Below are positions 1-6,297 of a stretch of DNA of 10,441 bases, in pieces. Within the stretch, counting starts at the first letter, position 1. Each line of letters opens with the position of its first letter. The translations under genes were made by a program, and so were the position numbers. Origin of the DNA: Planctomycetota bacterium (GTDB taxonomy: Bacteria; Planctomycetota; Planctomycetia; Planctomycetales; Planctomycetaceae). The stretch covers positions 1 to 10,441 of the forward strand of contig JAEYWB010000773.1 of the NCBI GenBank assembly GCA_023429275.1, written 5' to 3'. The notes beneath the pieces were generated by a model, which had not been told where the DNA came from, ran no database searches, and was given only the letters and a program-made list of their open reading frames with translations.

Positions 1-561
1 CTTCAGGACAGGATCGCGGTCGAGCAGAAGACGCCGGGGCAGTTCGTGGTTCCGCCATGGGATCCGGCTTCCCTCAAGACGATCCGCGACGCCCTCCTGG
101 CTCTCGCGGCGGCCAATGGCGGCATCAATTCCGCGAAGATGTTCGGCCCGAAGGACAAGGTCGACCCGGTGCAGCACCTCCTCGGCACGGCTGCCGGATG
201 GGGCGGAAACCCGGCAACCGATGCGATGTACGTCGGCGGCGTCCCGAAAGAGAATGACGGCAAGACGGTCTATCGCCTCAAGGTCAAGGACGTGCCGGTC
301 GACGGCTTCTGGTCAGTCAGCGTCTACAACCGCGAAGGGTTCTTCGAGAAGAACCCTCACAACGCCTACACCCTCAACAACGTAACGGCGAAGCGGGATC
401 CCGACGGCTCGGTGACAATCCAGTTCGGCGGCTGTGAGGGGGCCGGTGTGAACTGTCTCCCGATCGTTCCCGGCTGGAACTATCTCATTCGCCTTTACCG
501 GCCCCGGCCGGAGATCCTCGACGGCCATTGGACTTTCCCGGTGGCCGAACCGGTGAAGTGA
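1..561 (+). CDS. DUF1254/DUF1214 domain protein, C-terminal part (5' truncated)
   Basis: The reading frame is open from base 1, so this is the last 186 residues of a longer protein; an internal GTG at 46 is not a convincing start. The C-terminal ~100 residues look like a DUF1214 domain: DGFWSVSVYN at residues 101-110, then NPHNAYTLNN, then CLPIVPGWNYLIRLYRPRPE near 152-171, followed by ILDGHW. In this family DUF1254 usually precedes DUF1214 and full-length members are usually exported; both lie outside the window. The biochemical activity of the family is not established. Two cysteines (145 and 152) flank a Gly-rich turn. The next gene, a HAD phosphatase, starts 29 bp after the stop on the same strand, and an arylsulfatase follows further on. 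I recall the same partners from other genomes, so a shared pathway is likely. Family call confident; function unknown. Confidence 0.88.
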   Translation, partial: LQDRIAVEQKTPGQFVVPPWDPASLKTIRDALLALAAANGGINSAKMFGPKDKVDPVQHLLGTAAGWGGNPATDAMYVGGVPKENDGKTVYRLKVKDVPVDGFWSVSVYNREGFFEKNPHNAYTLNNVTAKRDPDGSVTIQFGGCEGAGVNCLPIVPGWNYLIRLYRPRPEILDGHWTFPVAEPVK

Positions 562-590
562 CGGCGGCCGCGCCCCTTCAGGATGGCGTG

Positions 591-1601
591 ATGACCTCGC
601 TCACCTTGATCGCCAGACGGACGGTCCTTTGCGCGCTGATCGGGCTCGTTCTCCCGCCTCGTGCCGGAATTGCGGACGGCCCTGACCCGCTCCCTTCCTG
701 GAGAGAAGGGGCGTCGAAAGCGTCGATCGTACGGTTCGTCGAGACGGTGACCCGTGAGAGCTCGCCGGAGTTCGTGCCGGTCCCCGAACGGATCGCCGTT
801 TTCGACAACGACGGAACGCTCTGGTGCGAGCAGCCGGCTTACGTCCAGGAAGTCTTCCTGATCGACCGGGTGAAGGCTCTCGCGCCGAAGCATCCCGAGT
901 GGAAGGAGACCGAGCCGTTCGCCTCCGCCCTCAGCGGAGCCCGGAAGCGGCTCACGGCCGCCGGTTCGAAGGGGGCGGCGACGCTCCTGGCAGCGACGCA
1001 TGCCGGCATGACCGTCGAAGAGTTTACGTTGACCGTCTCCGCGTGGCTTGAGACCGCGCGGCATCCGACGACCGGTCGTCCCTACGCGGCGATGGTCTAC
1101 CAGCCGATGCTCGAACTGCTGGCGTACCTCCGCAGCCACGGCTTCAAGACCTTCATCGTCTCCGGAGGGGGGATCGACTTCATGCGTCCCTGGGCCGAAA
1201 AGGTCTATGGCATTCCGCCGGAACAGGTCATCGGCTCGTACGGGAAGCTGAAGTACGAACTGGTCGACGGGAAGCCCGACCTCCTCAAGCTCCCGGAGAT
1301 CGGCCTGATCGACGACCACGCCGGTAAACCGGTCGGGATTCAGACCTTCATCGGCCGTCGCCCGATTGCCGCATTCGGCAATTCGGATGGAGACCGGGAG
1401 ATGCTCGAGTGGACGACGGCCGGCCCGGGAGCCCGCTTCGGTCTCCTCGTTCACCACGACGACGCCGAGCGGGAGTGGGCTTACGACCGCCAGTCAGCCA
1501 TCGGGCGCCTCGACAGGGCGCTCGACCAGGCGAAGACCGCGGGCTGGACGGTCGTCAGCATGAAGAACGACTGGGGAGTCATCTTTCCCCCGTCCAAGTG
1601 A
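591..1601 (+). CDS. exported HAD-superfamily phosphatase (PSP-like fold)
   Basis: This 336-aa protein belongs to the haloacid dehalogenase superfamily, phosphoserine phosphatase-like branch, and probably hydrolyses a phosphomonoester. Motif I is FDNDGTLW (71-78), with nucleophile D72 and acid/base D74. Motif II is the Ser in FIVSGGG (S191). A Lys at about 246 (DDHAGKPVG) fits motif III, and GNSDGD (263-268) is motif IV with the Mg-binding aspartates. The helical segment between motifs I and II (about 85-165) would be the cap. I chose ATG 591 because it opens a leader with twin Arg 9-10, hydrophobic residues 11-21 and a probable cleavage near A28. The frame is also open upstream to a TTG at 528, but that start would bury the leader and overlap DUF1214. 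The leader puts the enzyme outside the cytoplasm, with the downstream sulfatase. The 25-bp gap to the next gene suggests an operon. Substrate unknown. Confidence 0.88.
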   Translation: MTSLTLIARRTVLCALIGLVLPPRAGIADGPDPLPSWREGASKASIVRFVETVTRESSPEFVPVPERIAVFDNDGTLWCEQPAYVQEVFLIDRVKALAPKHPEWKETEPFASALSGARKRLTAAGSKGAATLLAATHAGMTVEEFTLTVSAWLETARHPTTGRPYAAMVYQPMLELLAYLRSHGFKTFIVSGGGIDFMRPWAEKVYGIPPEQVIGSYGKLKYELVDGKPDLLKLPEIGLIDDHAGKPVGIQTFIGRRPIAAFGNSDGDREMLEWTTAGPGARFGLLVHHDDAEREWAYDRQSAIGRLDRALDQAKTAGWTVVSMKNDWGVIFPPSK

Positions 1602-1611
1602 GCCTGATCTG

Positions 1612-1617
1612 AAGGAG
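1612..1617 (+). promoter_or_regulatory. Shine-Dalgarno supporting the GTG start of the YcaC-like gene
   Basis: AAGGAG lies 9 nt before the GTG at 1627. There is no in-frame ATG near the conserved N-terminus, so this site supports GTG as the start codon. Confidence 0.75.
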
Positions 1618-1626
1618 ATCGCGACA

Positions 1627-2256
1627 GTGAGCAAGTTCCATTACAACCGCCTCGACAAGAACAACGTCGCCGTCCTGCTGGTCGATCACCAGACCGGCCT
1701 GACGAACCTTGTCCAGGACTTCTCGCCGGACGACTTCAAGAACAACGTCCTCGCGCTGGCCGACGCCGCGAAGTACTTCAAGCTGCCGACGATCCTGACG
1801 ACCAGCTTTGAAGACGGTCCCAACGGCCCGCTGGTGCCGGAGCTGAAGAGTCTCTTCCCGGACGCTCCCTACATCGCCCGTCCCGGCAATATCAATGCCT
1901 GGGACAACGAGGATTTCGTGAAGGCGGTCAAGGCGACCGGGAAGAAGCAGCTTCTGATCGCCGGCATCGTCACCGAGGTCTGCGTCGCCTTTCCGACACT
2001 GTCAGCCCTCGAGGAGGGATACGAAGTTTTCGTCGTGGCGGACGCCTCAGGCACCTTCAACAAGACGACGCGCGACGCCGCGTGGGAGCGAATGACGGCA
2101 GCCGGCGCCCAGATGATGACCTGGTTCGGAGTCGCCTGCGAGCTGCACCGCGACTGGCGGAACGACATCGAAGGGCTCGGCGCCCTCTTCTCGAACCACC
2201 TGCCGAGCTACCGCTGCCTCATCCACAGCTACATGAGCCGCGGCCCCAAGGCATGA
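1627..2256 (+). CDS. ycaC: YcaC-like cysteine hydrolase (isochorismatase superfamily)
   Basis: This 209-aa protein matches E. coli YcaC along almost its whole length as I remember that sequence, including LDKNNVAVLLVDHQTGL near the start, LPTILTTSFEDGPNGPLVPE in the middle and MTWFGVACELHRDWRND near the end. The superfamily fold is a three-layer alpha/beta/alpha with an Asp-Lys/Arg-Cys active site. Here those residues are D20, R85 (in IARPG) and C119 (in TEVCVAF), one position later than in YcaC. Arg rather than Lys at the middle position is the YcaC pattern. The physiological substrate of YcaC is unknown; relatives hydrolyse amides or isochorismate. There is no signal peptide, so it is cytoplasmic, unlike the HAD and sulfatase genes on either side. 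It starts at GTG with a good Shine-Dalgarno. Gaps of 25 bp upstream and 60 bp downstream suggest co-transcription. Family call very firm; function open. Confidence 0.93.
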   Translation: MSKFHYNRLDKNNVAVLLVDHQTGLTNLVQDFSPDDFKNNVLALADAAKYFKLPTILTTSFEDGPNGPLVPELKSLFPDAPYIARPGNINAWDNEDFVKAVKATGKKQLLIAGIVTEVCVAFPTLSALEEGYEVFVVADASGTFNKTTRDAAWERMTAAGAQMMTWFGVACELHRDWRNDIEGLGALFSNHLPSYRCLIHSYMSRGPKA

Positions 2257-2316
2257 CCTCGGCTGCCCCGGGCGGCCTTCCGACAAGCCACTCTCCCCTC
2301 CTCCGAGGTAATCGCC

Positions 2317-4020
2317 ATGAAGACTCAGAAGTTCCAACCGGCCCGGTTTGCGGTTCTCGCGATCGCCGCCGGCTGGCTCTGGACCACGACTGCACACGCC
2401 CAGGCTCCGACGAAGCCGAAAAAGCCCAACATCCTCCTGATCTTCGGCGACGACGTCGGCATCGCGAACGTCAGCGCCTACAGCGGCGGCCTAATGGGGT
2501 ACGAGACGCCGCATATCGACCGGATCGGGAATGAGGGGATCCGCCTCCTGCACTACTACGGCGAGCAGTCCTGCACCGCCGGCCGGGCGGCGCTTCTGAC
2601 CGGGCAGCACGGCCTGCGGACCGGGCTGACGAAGGTCGGCTTCCCCGGCGCCCCGATGGGGATGAGCCAGAAGGACCCGTCGATCGGCGGTCTCCTCAAG
2701 AGCCTCGGCTACGCGACCGGGCAGTTCGGCAAGAACCACGTCGGCGCCCGGAACGAGACCCTGCCGACGGTGAACGGCTTCGACGAGTTCTTCGGCAACC
2801 TCTATCACCTCAACGCCGAGGAAGAACCCGAGATGCCGGACTACCCGAAGGACCCCGGCTACCTCGAGAAGTTCGGCCCCCGCGGCGTCCTCCGCTGCAA
2901 GGCGACCGACAAGGACGACGAGACGGTCGATCCGCGGTTCGGAAAGATCGGCAAGCAGACGATCGAGGACACGGGAGCCCTCACGAAGAAGCGGATGGAG
3001 ACGATCGACGATGAGACGTCAAAGGCGGCGATCGACTTCATGAAGCGCCAGAACGAGGCGGGGAAGCCGTTCTTCTGCTGGTTCAATTCGACCCGCATGC
3101 ACCTCTTCACGCACGTCCGCAAGGAGCACCGCGGCCGCTACCAGTACGGCGACAGCGAGTACCTCGACGGGATGATCGAGCACGACAACACGATCGGCTC
3201 GCTGCTGGATGCCCTCGACGAGATGAAGCTGGCCGAAGACACGATCGTCATCTATTCGAGCGACAACGGCCCGCACATGAACACCTGGCCGGATGGAGCG
3301 ATGACCCCCTTCCGCAGCGAGAAGAACACGAACTGGGAAGGGGCGTTCCGCGTCCCCTGCCTCGTCCGCTGGCCCGGCCATATCAAGGCGGGGACCGTCT
3401 CGAACGAGCTGATGAGCCACAATGACTGGGTGCCGACCCTGTGCGCAATTGCGGGCGAGGCCGACATCATCGGCAAGTGCCGGAAGGGCTACGAAGCGAA
3501 CGGCATCACCTACAAGGTCCACCTCGACGGCTACGACCAGTCGAAGTTCCTGACCACGGTCGAAGGGACCGCCGGCCGGAACAACGGGGTCAAGAGCGCC
3601 CGCGACCGGTTCTTCTACACCGATGACGACGGCCACCTCGTCGGGTACCGCAAGGGGCCCTACAAGTACGTCTACTCGGAGCAGCGGAAGGAAGGAACGA
3701 TGGCGGTCTGGGCAGAACCGTTCACGACCCTCCGGCTCCAGAAGATCTTCAACCTGATGCAGGATCCCTACGAGCGGGCCGACATCACGTCGAACACGTA
3801 CTGGAACTGGCAGCTCCAGCATGTCGGATTGATGTACGGCGTGATCGAGGACGTGTACGAGTTCGCGCAGACGTTTAAGGAGTTCCCGCCCCGGTCGTCA
3901 CCGCCGAGTTTCAACCCGGGAACCGTCCTGCAGGAGACGCTCCGCGAGATCAAGATCCGCAACCGCGTCGAGCAGGAGTTCCCGATGCTCCGAAAGCTCG
4001 AAGCTGAGAAGAAGGAGTAA
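2317..4020 (+). CDS. exported arylsulfatase (type I, formylglycine-dependent)
   Basis: This 567-aa protein should hydrolyse sulfate esters outside the cytoplasm. A Sec-type signal (residues 1-28) ends at AHA before QAPTKP. Metal ligands D45-D46 lie in the first strand (NILLIFGDD). The maturation motif is C86-T-A-G-R90, so C86 would be oxidised to formylglycine by an FGE or anSME enzyme not encoded here. Other expected residues are K139 and H141 (GKNHVG), H262, D316-N317 (SSDNGPH) and K336 (FRSEKNTNWEG). The C-terminal part, including FFYTDDDGHLVGYRKG, WAEPFTTLRL and DPYERADITSNTYW, is typical of an arylsulfatase group I remember beside DUF1254 and HAD genes. ATG 2317 has a GAGG Shine-Dalgarno at 2304-2307. 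It is the last gene of the + strand cluster, followed by a strong hairpin. Substrate unassigned: the group is annotated as arylsulfatase, but no aryl substrate can be read from the sequence. Confidence 0.95.
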   Translation: MKTQKFQPARFAVLAIAAGWLWTTTAHAQAPTKPKKPNILLIFGDDVGIANVSAYSGGLMGYETPHIDRIGNEGIRLLHYYGEQSCTAGRAALLTGQHGLRTGLTKVGFPGAPMGMSQKDPSIGGLLKSLGYATGQFGKNHVGARNETLPTVNGFDEFFGNLYHLNAEEEPEMPDYPKDPGYLEKFGPRGVLRCKATDKDDETVDPRFGKIGKQTIEDTGALTKKRMETIDDETSKAAIDFMKRQNEAGKPFFCWFNSTRMHLFTHVRKEHRGRYQYGDSEYLDGMIEHDNTIGSLLDALDEMKLAEDTIVIYSSDNGPHMNTWPDGAMTPFRSEKNTNWEGAFRVPCLVRWPGHIKAGTVSNELMSHNDWVPTLCAIAGEADIIGKCRKGYEANGITYKVHLDGYDQSKFLTTVEGTAGRNNGVKSARDRFFYTDDDGHLVGYRKGPYKYVYSEQRKEGTMAVWAEPFTTLRLQKIFNLMQDPYERADITSNTYWNWQLQHVGLMYGVIEDVYEFAQTFKEFPPRSSPPSFNPGTVLQETLREIKIRNRVEQEFPMLRKLEAEKKE

Positions 4021-4033
4021 GCCTCGATGGCGA

Positions 4034-4061
4034 GCCGGTCCCCGCAACACCGGGGACCGGC
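4034..4061. terminator. perfect 11-bp GC hairpin between convergent genes, likely terminator
   Basis: GCCGGTCCCCG (4034-4044) and CGGGGACCGGC (4051-4061) are exact reverse complements around a 6-nt loop, CAACAC. The hairpin starts 14 bp after the sulfatase stop and lies about 90 bp beyond the stop of the convergent gene ending at 4152, so it could end both transcripts. Neither flank has a clear U-run, so it is not a textbook intrinsic terminator; it could instead act with Rho or protect the mRNA 3' end. Confidence 0.65.
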
Positions 4062-4151
4062 CCCCGCCGCACGACCTTTCCGGTTCGTCCGCTCGACGTT
4101 CAACGGACAAGGAGCGGTCCGGGGCCGGATGTCATGCGTGACGGGCCCGGA

Positions 4152-4550
4152 TCACGTCACCTGCGACAGCACTTCCTCGTCGACGAAGATCGGCAGGTGC
4201 GGCTCGTAGTGGACCGCGAGGGCGATCGCGTCGCTCGGGCGGCAATCGATCTCGTGAAGCTCTCCCTGGTGCCGGATGCGGATCACCGCGAAGTAGGTGT
4301 GCTCGACGAGCCGCGTAATCACGACATCTTCCGCCTCGGCGTTCAGCTCGTCGATGATCGCCTTGAGGAGGTCGTGGGTCAGGGGCCGCGGGGGGACATT
4401 CCCCTGGACACGGCGGTCGATGCTTGTCGCCTCGAAGATGCCGATCAGGATCGGAAACGCGCGGGGACCGTCGACCTCCTTGAGGAAGACCACCTGCTGA
4501 TCATTGATCTCGCTGATGATGATTCGGGCGAGCTGCATTTCGACGAGCAC
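4152..4550 (-). CDS. bifunctional nuclease / DUF151 family protein
   Basis: This 132-aa protein is a single BFN (DUF151) domain. The family hallmarks are FPILIGIFEA (32-41), RPLTHDLL (55-62) and IDCRPSDAIALA (101-112), the most conserved patch. Plant relatives are reported to have RNase and DNase activity and thermophile structures are known, but the bacterial role is poorly defined. There is no C-terminal UVR motif. I chose the GTG at 4550-4548 (MLVEMQLARI) over the ATG at 4538 for two reasons: a GGAGG lies 5 nt upstream of the GTG, and the planctomycete form I recall starts the same way. The frame continues open upstream for 1.5 kb, but that part is an out-of-frame shadow of the nitrilase and other genes. 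It lies 83 bp downstream of the nitrilase on the same strand, with a hairpin and a candidate promoter between, so it may be transcribed alone. No signal peptide; cytoplasmic. Confidence 0.92.
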   Translation of the reverse strand: MLVEMQLARIIISEINDQQVVFLKEVDGPRAFPILIGIFEATSIDRRVQGNVPPRPLTHDLLKAIIDELNAEAEDVVITRLVEHTYFAVIRIRHQGELHEIDCRPSDAIALAVHYEPHLPIFVDEEVLSQVT

Positions 4551-4555
4551 GGTGA

Positions 4556-4560
4556 CCTCC
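4556..4560 (-). promoter_or_regulatory. strong Shine-Dalgarno fixing the GTG start of the DUF151 gene
   Basis: On the - strand GGAGG is followed by TCACC and then GTG at 4550, a 5-nt spacer. The alternative ATG at 4538 would be 17 nt away, too far, so the GTG start is favoured. Confidence 0.75.
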
Positions 4561-4580
4561 ACAGCGGATGCGAGCGTCGA

Positions 4581-4586
4581 AGTATA
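4581..4586 (-). promoter_or_regulatory. candidate -10 element for the DUF151 gene
   Basis: The - strand reads TATACT, one mismatch from TATAAT, in an otherwise very GC-rich gap. It would place the transcript start about 24 nt before the GTG. No good -35 hexamer is present at 17 bp (ATTCCC), and that position overlaps the hairpin at 4590-4624. This is a single-element call, so it is tentative. Confidence 0.35.
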
Positions 4587-4589
4587 TCG

Positions 4590-4624
4590 CGGCCCGGCAG
4601 GCGGGGAATCCTCCCCTGCGGCCG
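4590..4624 (-). terminator. GC-rich bulged hairpin after the nitrilase gene
   Basis: CGGCC (4590-4594) pairs with GGCCG (4620-4624). Inside it a GCA/TGC block and a GGGG/CCCC block continue the stem around a short loop, about 12 pairs with bulges. It starts 10 bp after the nitrilase stop in the direction of transcription. There is no U-run, so it is either a weak terminator or an mRNA 3'-end structure. Confidence 0.4.
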
Positions 4625-4633
4625 ATTGAGGCT

Positions 4634-5491
4634 TCAGCGCGGCAGGTGACGGGGAATCGTCAGGTCGTGGGGGGCCGTCAGCGGGCCATAGAACTCCGGC
4701 CGCCGGTCGGCGAGGCGGTCGATCTCGTGCTTGCCCGGCACCCGGATGATCCGCTTCTGCCGGGCCCGCGCGGGGTCGATCTCGGCGTACAGGATCGTCT
4801 CGCTCTCGTCGGTGCTCGCCGCGAGGACCTCCCCGTTCGGGCCGCAGATGCTGCTGAGCCCGATGAAGCGGAATCCCCGCTCTTCGCCCACGCGATTGAC
4901 CGCCGCGAAGTAGATGGCATTCTCGAGGGCCCGCGTCGGAATGGCGTGCCGGGCGGTCGTCTCGGCCCCGGGAGGCCAGTTGGTCGGGAGGGCGACGAGG
5001 TCCGCCCCCGCCAGTGCCATGACCCGCGTCGCTTCCGGGAACGCGGCGTCGTAGCAGATGTTCATTCCGATCCGCAGGTCGTTCCCCACGGCGTGGACCG
5101 CCAGGGGCCGGTCGCCGTGCGTCGTCAGCATGTCGACGCCGAGGTACGGCAGATGAATCTTGCGGTAAGTCGCCGCGACCCCCTCGGGGCCGATCAGGAC
5201 GGCGGCGTTGAACAGCCGTTCGCCGTCCCGTTCCAGCATCCCGACGACCGCAAACGTTCCGGTCTCGCGGCAGGCCTTCGCCAGCCCCTGGACGGACGGG
5301 CCGGTGACCGGTTCGGAGTTCTCCCGCGCTTCGGCGAGGCTCGAATAGCAGTACCCGCTGACGGCGCACTCGGGAAAGATCGCGAGCGCCGCTCCCTGCC
5401 GGGCGGTCTCCCGAATGGAATCGGCCATCCGCGCGACATTGCGCGGGGCGTCTCCCAGAGTGATGTCGATCTGAACGCCGGCAACCTTCAT
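4634..5491 (-). CDS. nitrilase-superfamily carbon-nitrogen hydrolase
   Basis: This 285-aa protein hydrolyses a non-peptide C-N bond, most likely an amide or carbamoyl amide, through a Glu-Lys-Cys triad. All three residues are visible: E41 in IFPECAVSG, K111 in YRKIHLPY and C146 in GMNICYDAAFPE. R189-A-L-E-N191 and YFAAVNR (194-200) are further family hallmarks. The length is normal for the superfamily. I chose ATG 5491 because MKVAGVQID is the standard first strand and a GAGG lies 8 nt upstream; the frame is open further to 5563 but that part has no family resemblance. There is no signal peptide, so it is cytoplasmic. Its closest branch (omega-amidase, N-carbamoylputrescine amidase or aliphatic amidase type) cannot be fixed by eye. 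Neighbours on the same strand are an exported protein of unknown function (123 bp upstream) and the DUF151 gene (83 bp downstream); neither suggests a substrate. Confidence 0.93.
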   Translation of the reverse strand: MKVAGVQIDITLGDAPRNVARMADSIRETARQGAALAIFPECAVSGYCYSSLAEARENSEPVTGPSVQGLAKACRETGTFAVVGMLERDGERLFNAAVLIGPEGVAATYRKIHLPYLGVDMLTTHGDRPLAVHAVGNDLRIGMNICYDAAFPEATRVMALAGADLVALPTNWPPGAETTARHAIPTRALENAIYFAAVNRVGEERGFRFIGLSSICGPNGEVLAASTDESETILYAEIDPARARQKRIIRVPGKHEIDRLADRRPEFYGPLTAPHDLTIPRHLPR

Positions 5492-5534
5492 CCGCAAAAC
5501 CTCGGCTCTTCGCCCGTGAAACGCTTTGCAGAGG

Positions 5535-5563
5535 AGCGTACGAGGCCCGACGACGTTCGCCAA
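5535..5563 (-). promoter_or_regulatory. candidate sigma70-type promoter for the nitrilase gene
   Basis: On the - strand TTGGCG (5563-5558) is separated by exactly 17 bp from TACGCT (5540-5535), about 43 nt before the ATG. The match is 4/6 at -35 and only 3/6 at -10. The position and spacing are right but the boxes are weak. Confidence 0.28.
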
Positions 5564-5569
5564 CCGTGA

Positions 5570-5600
5570 GGCTCGGGCACGACCTGCACGGCCTTGAGCC
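5570..5600 (-). terminator. weak hairpin after the 223-aa exported protein gene
   Basis: The - strand has GGCTC and GAGCC arms with a GGC/GCC block inside, separated by a small internal loop, starting 14 nt after the stop at 5615. About 8 pairs and no U-run. It may only be a 3'-end structure. Confidence 0.28.
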
Positions 5601-5614
5601 CCTTCGCAGACGAG

Positions 5615-6286
5615 CTACGGTTTCACCGGCTCTTGAGAAGGAGGGGGCGCCGGCGGGCCGGGCTTGAACGAGACGAGCTCCAGCACAGTCTCCTTGCCGT
5701 CGATCCGGATGACGTGCTTCACCTTGCCGACTCCGGGAGCGAAGACCGTTTCGAACTCGAGCTCGCTCTTCCCCGCGTGAAAATTCTTGCCGAGGACGGA
5801 GAACGCCTGGAACTCGCCGGCCGGGACCTTCACCTTGCCGATGAGGGCGTTGAAGTCCCCGGCGAGTTCCTGCCCCTGGATGCGGCTCTTGACCTTCCAC
5901 ATGTCGCCATGCTTCGGCGGGAGCTTCAGGAACAGGAACGCCGGCTCGATCTTCTGGCCGGCAATCGCGGTCCGGTAGATTCCGTCGGGGCGAAAGGCGA
6001 TGTGTTCCGACGCGACGACTTTCCCTTCGTAGACCGTCTCCAGCTTCGCGCACGGCTCTTCGCCGATCGGCTCATAGGCGGCAATCCGCTCGGTAATCCG
6101 CGCCGGCCCGTTCTGGTAGGTCCATTCGGACCCGACCGCGCTCGGATAGAGGATCAGGGGCGGGTCCTCGGCGAAGGCGGAAACCCGGCCGACGATCGAC
6201 ACCGCAGCCAGAAGCATCGCGACGAGCGATCGCACAGTGAACGAGCGCCGAGAGGCGCTGGGGGAAAGAGGACTGGTGGTCAACAT
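5615..6286 (-). CDS. exported protein of unknown function with Tat-like leader
   Basis: I do not recognise this 223-aa protein. Its leader has SRRSF at 12-16, which fits the core of the twin-arginine consensus, then a hydrophobic stretch at 21-33 and an AFA cleavage site after A39. The mature part (40-223) looks beta-rich: VGSEWTYQNG (51-60), KVPAGEFQAFSV (153-164) and VFAPGVGKVKHVIRIDG (181-197). I have seen this VPAGEF... APGVG pattern in planctomycete secreted or lipoprotein-like hypothetical proteins; no catalytic residues stand out. The tail (about 209-223) is Pro-rich. One Cys (79) is present in the mature part. ATG 6286 is chosen for its Shine-Dalgarno 5 nt upstream; the open frame continues to 6367 without a plausible start or leader. 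It lies 118 bp downstream of the GH123-like gene and 123 bp upstream of the nitrilase, all on the same strand. Confidence 0.85.
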   Translation of the reverse strand: MLTTSPLSPSASRRSFTVRSLVAMLLAAVSIVGRVSAFAEDPPLILYPSAVGSEWTYQNGPARITERIAAYEPIGEEPCAKLETVYEGKVVASEHIAFRPDGIYRTAIAGQKIEPAFLFLKLPPKHGDMWKVKSRIQGQELAGDFNALIGKVKVPAGEFQAFSVLGKNFHAGKSELEFETVFAPGVGKVKHVIRIDGKETVLELVSFKPGPPAPPPSQEPVKP

Positions 6287-6291
6287 CACGA

Positions 6292-6297
6292 CTCCTT
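6292..6297 (-). promoter_or_regulatory. Shine-Dalgarno fixing the start at 6286
   Basis: On the - strand AAGGAG is followed by a 5-nt spacer (TCGTG) and ATG at 6286. It decides between this ATG and the longer open frame starting at 6367. Confidence 0.75.

Noticed and set aside
528..590. Extending the HAD gene to the TTG at 528
   Set aside because: The extension would bury the signal-like leader and overlap the DUF1214 gene by 34 bp; ATG 591 gives a normal exported protein.
495..1457. A 320-codon - strand frame opposite the HAD gene
   Set aside because: It is antisense to a gene with clear HAD motifs and shows no family resemblance.
4089..4117. CCGCTC/GAGCGG inverted repeat in the convergent gap
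   Set aside because: Only 6 bp of stem with a 17-nt loop and no further pairing; this is expected by chance in GC-rich DNA.
4568..5569. A 333-codon + strand frame opposite the nitrilase
   Set aside because: It is antisense to a gene with an intact catalytic triad and is compositionally a shadow.
4152..6053. A single 633-codon - strand frame running through this region
   Set aside because: Only its last 132 codons match a family (DUF151) and have a Shine-Dalgarno. The rest is Arg/Pro/Gly-rich and overlaps the nitrilase and another gene in a different frame, as expected of high-GC shadow frames.
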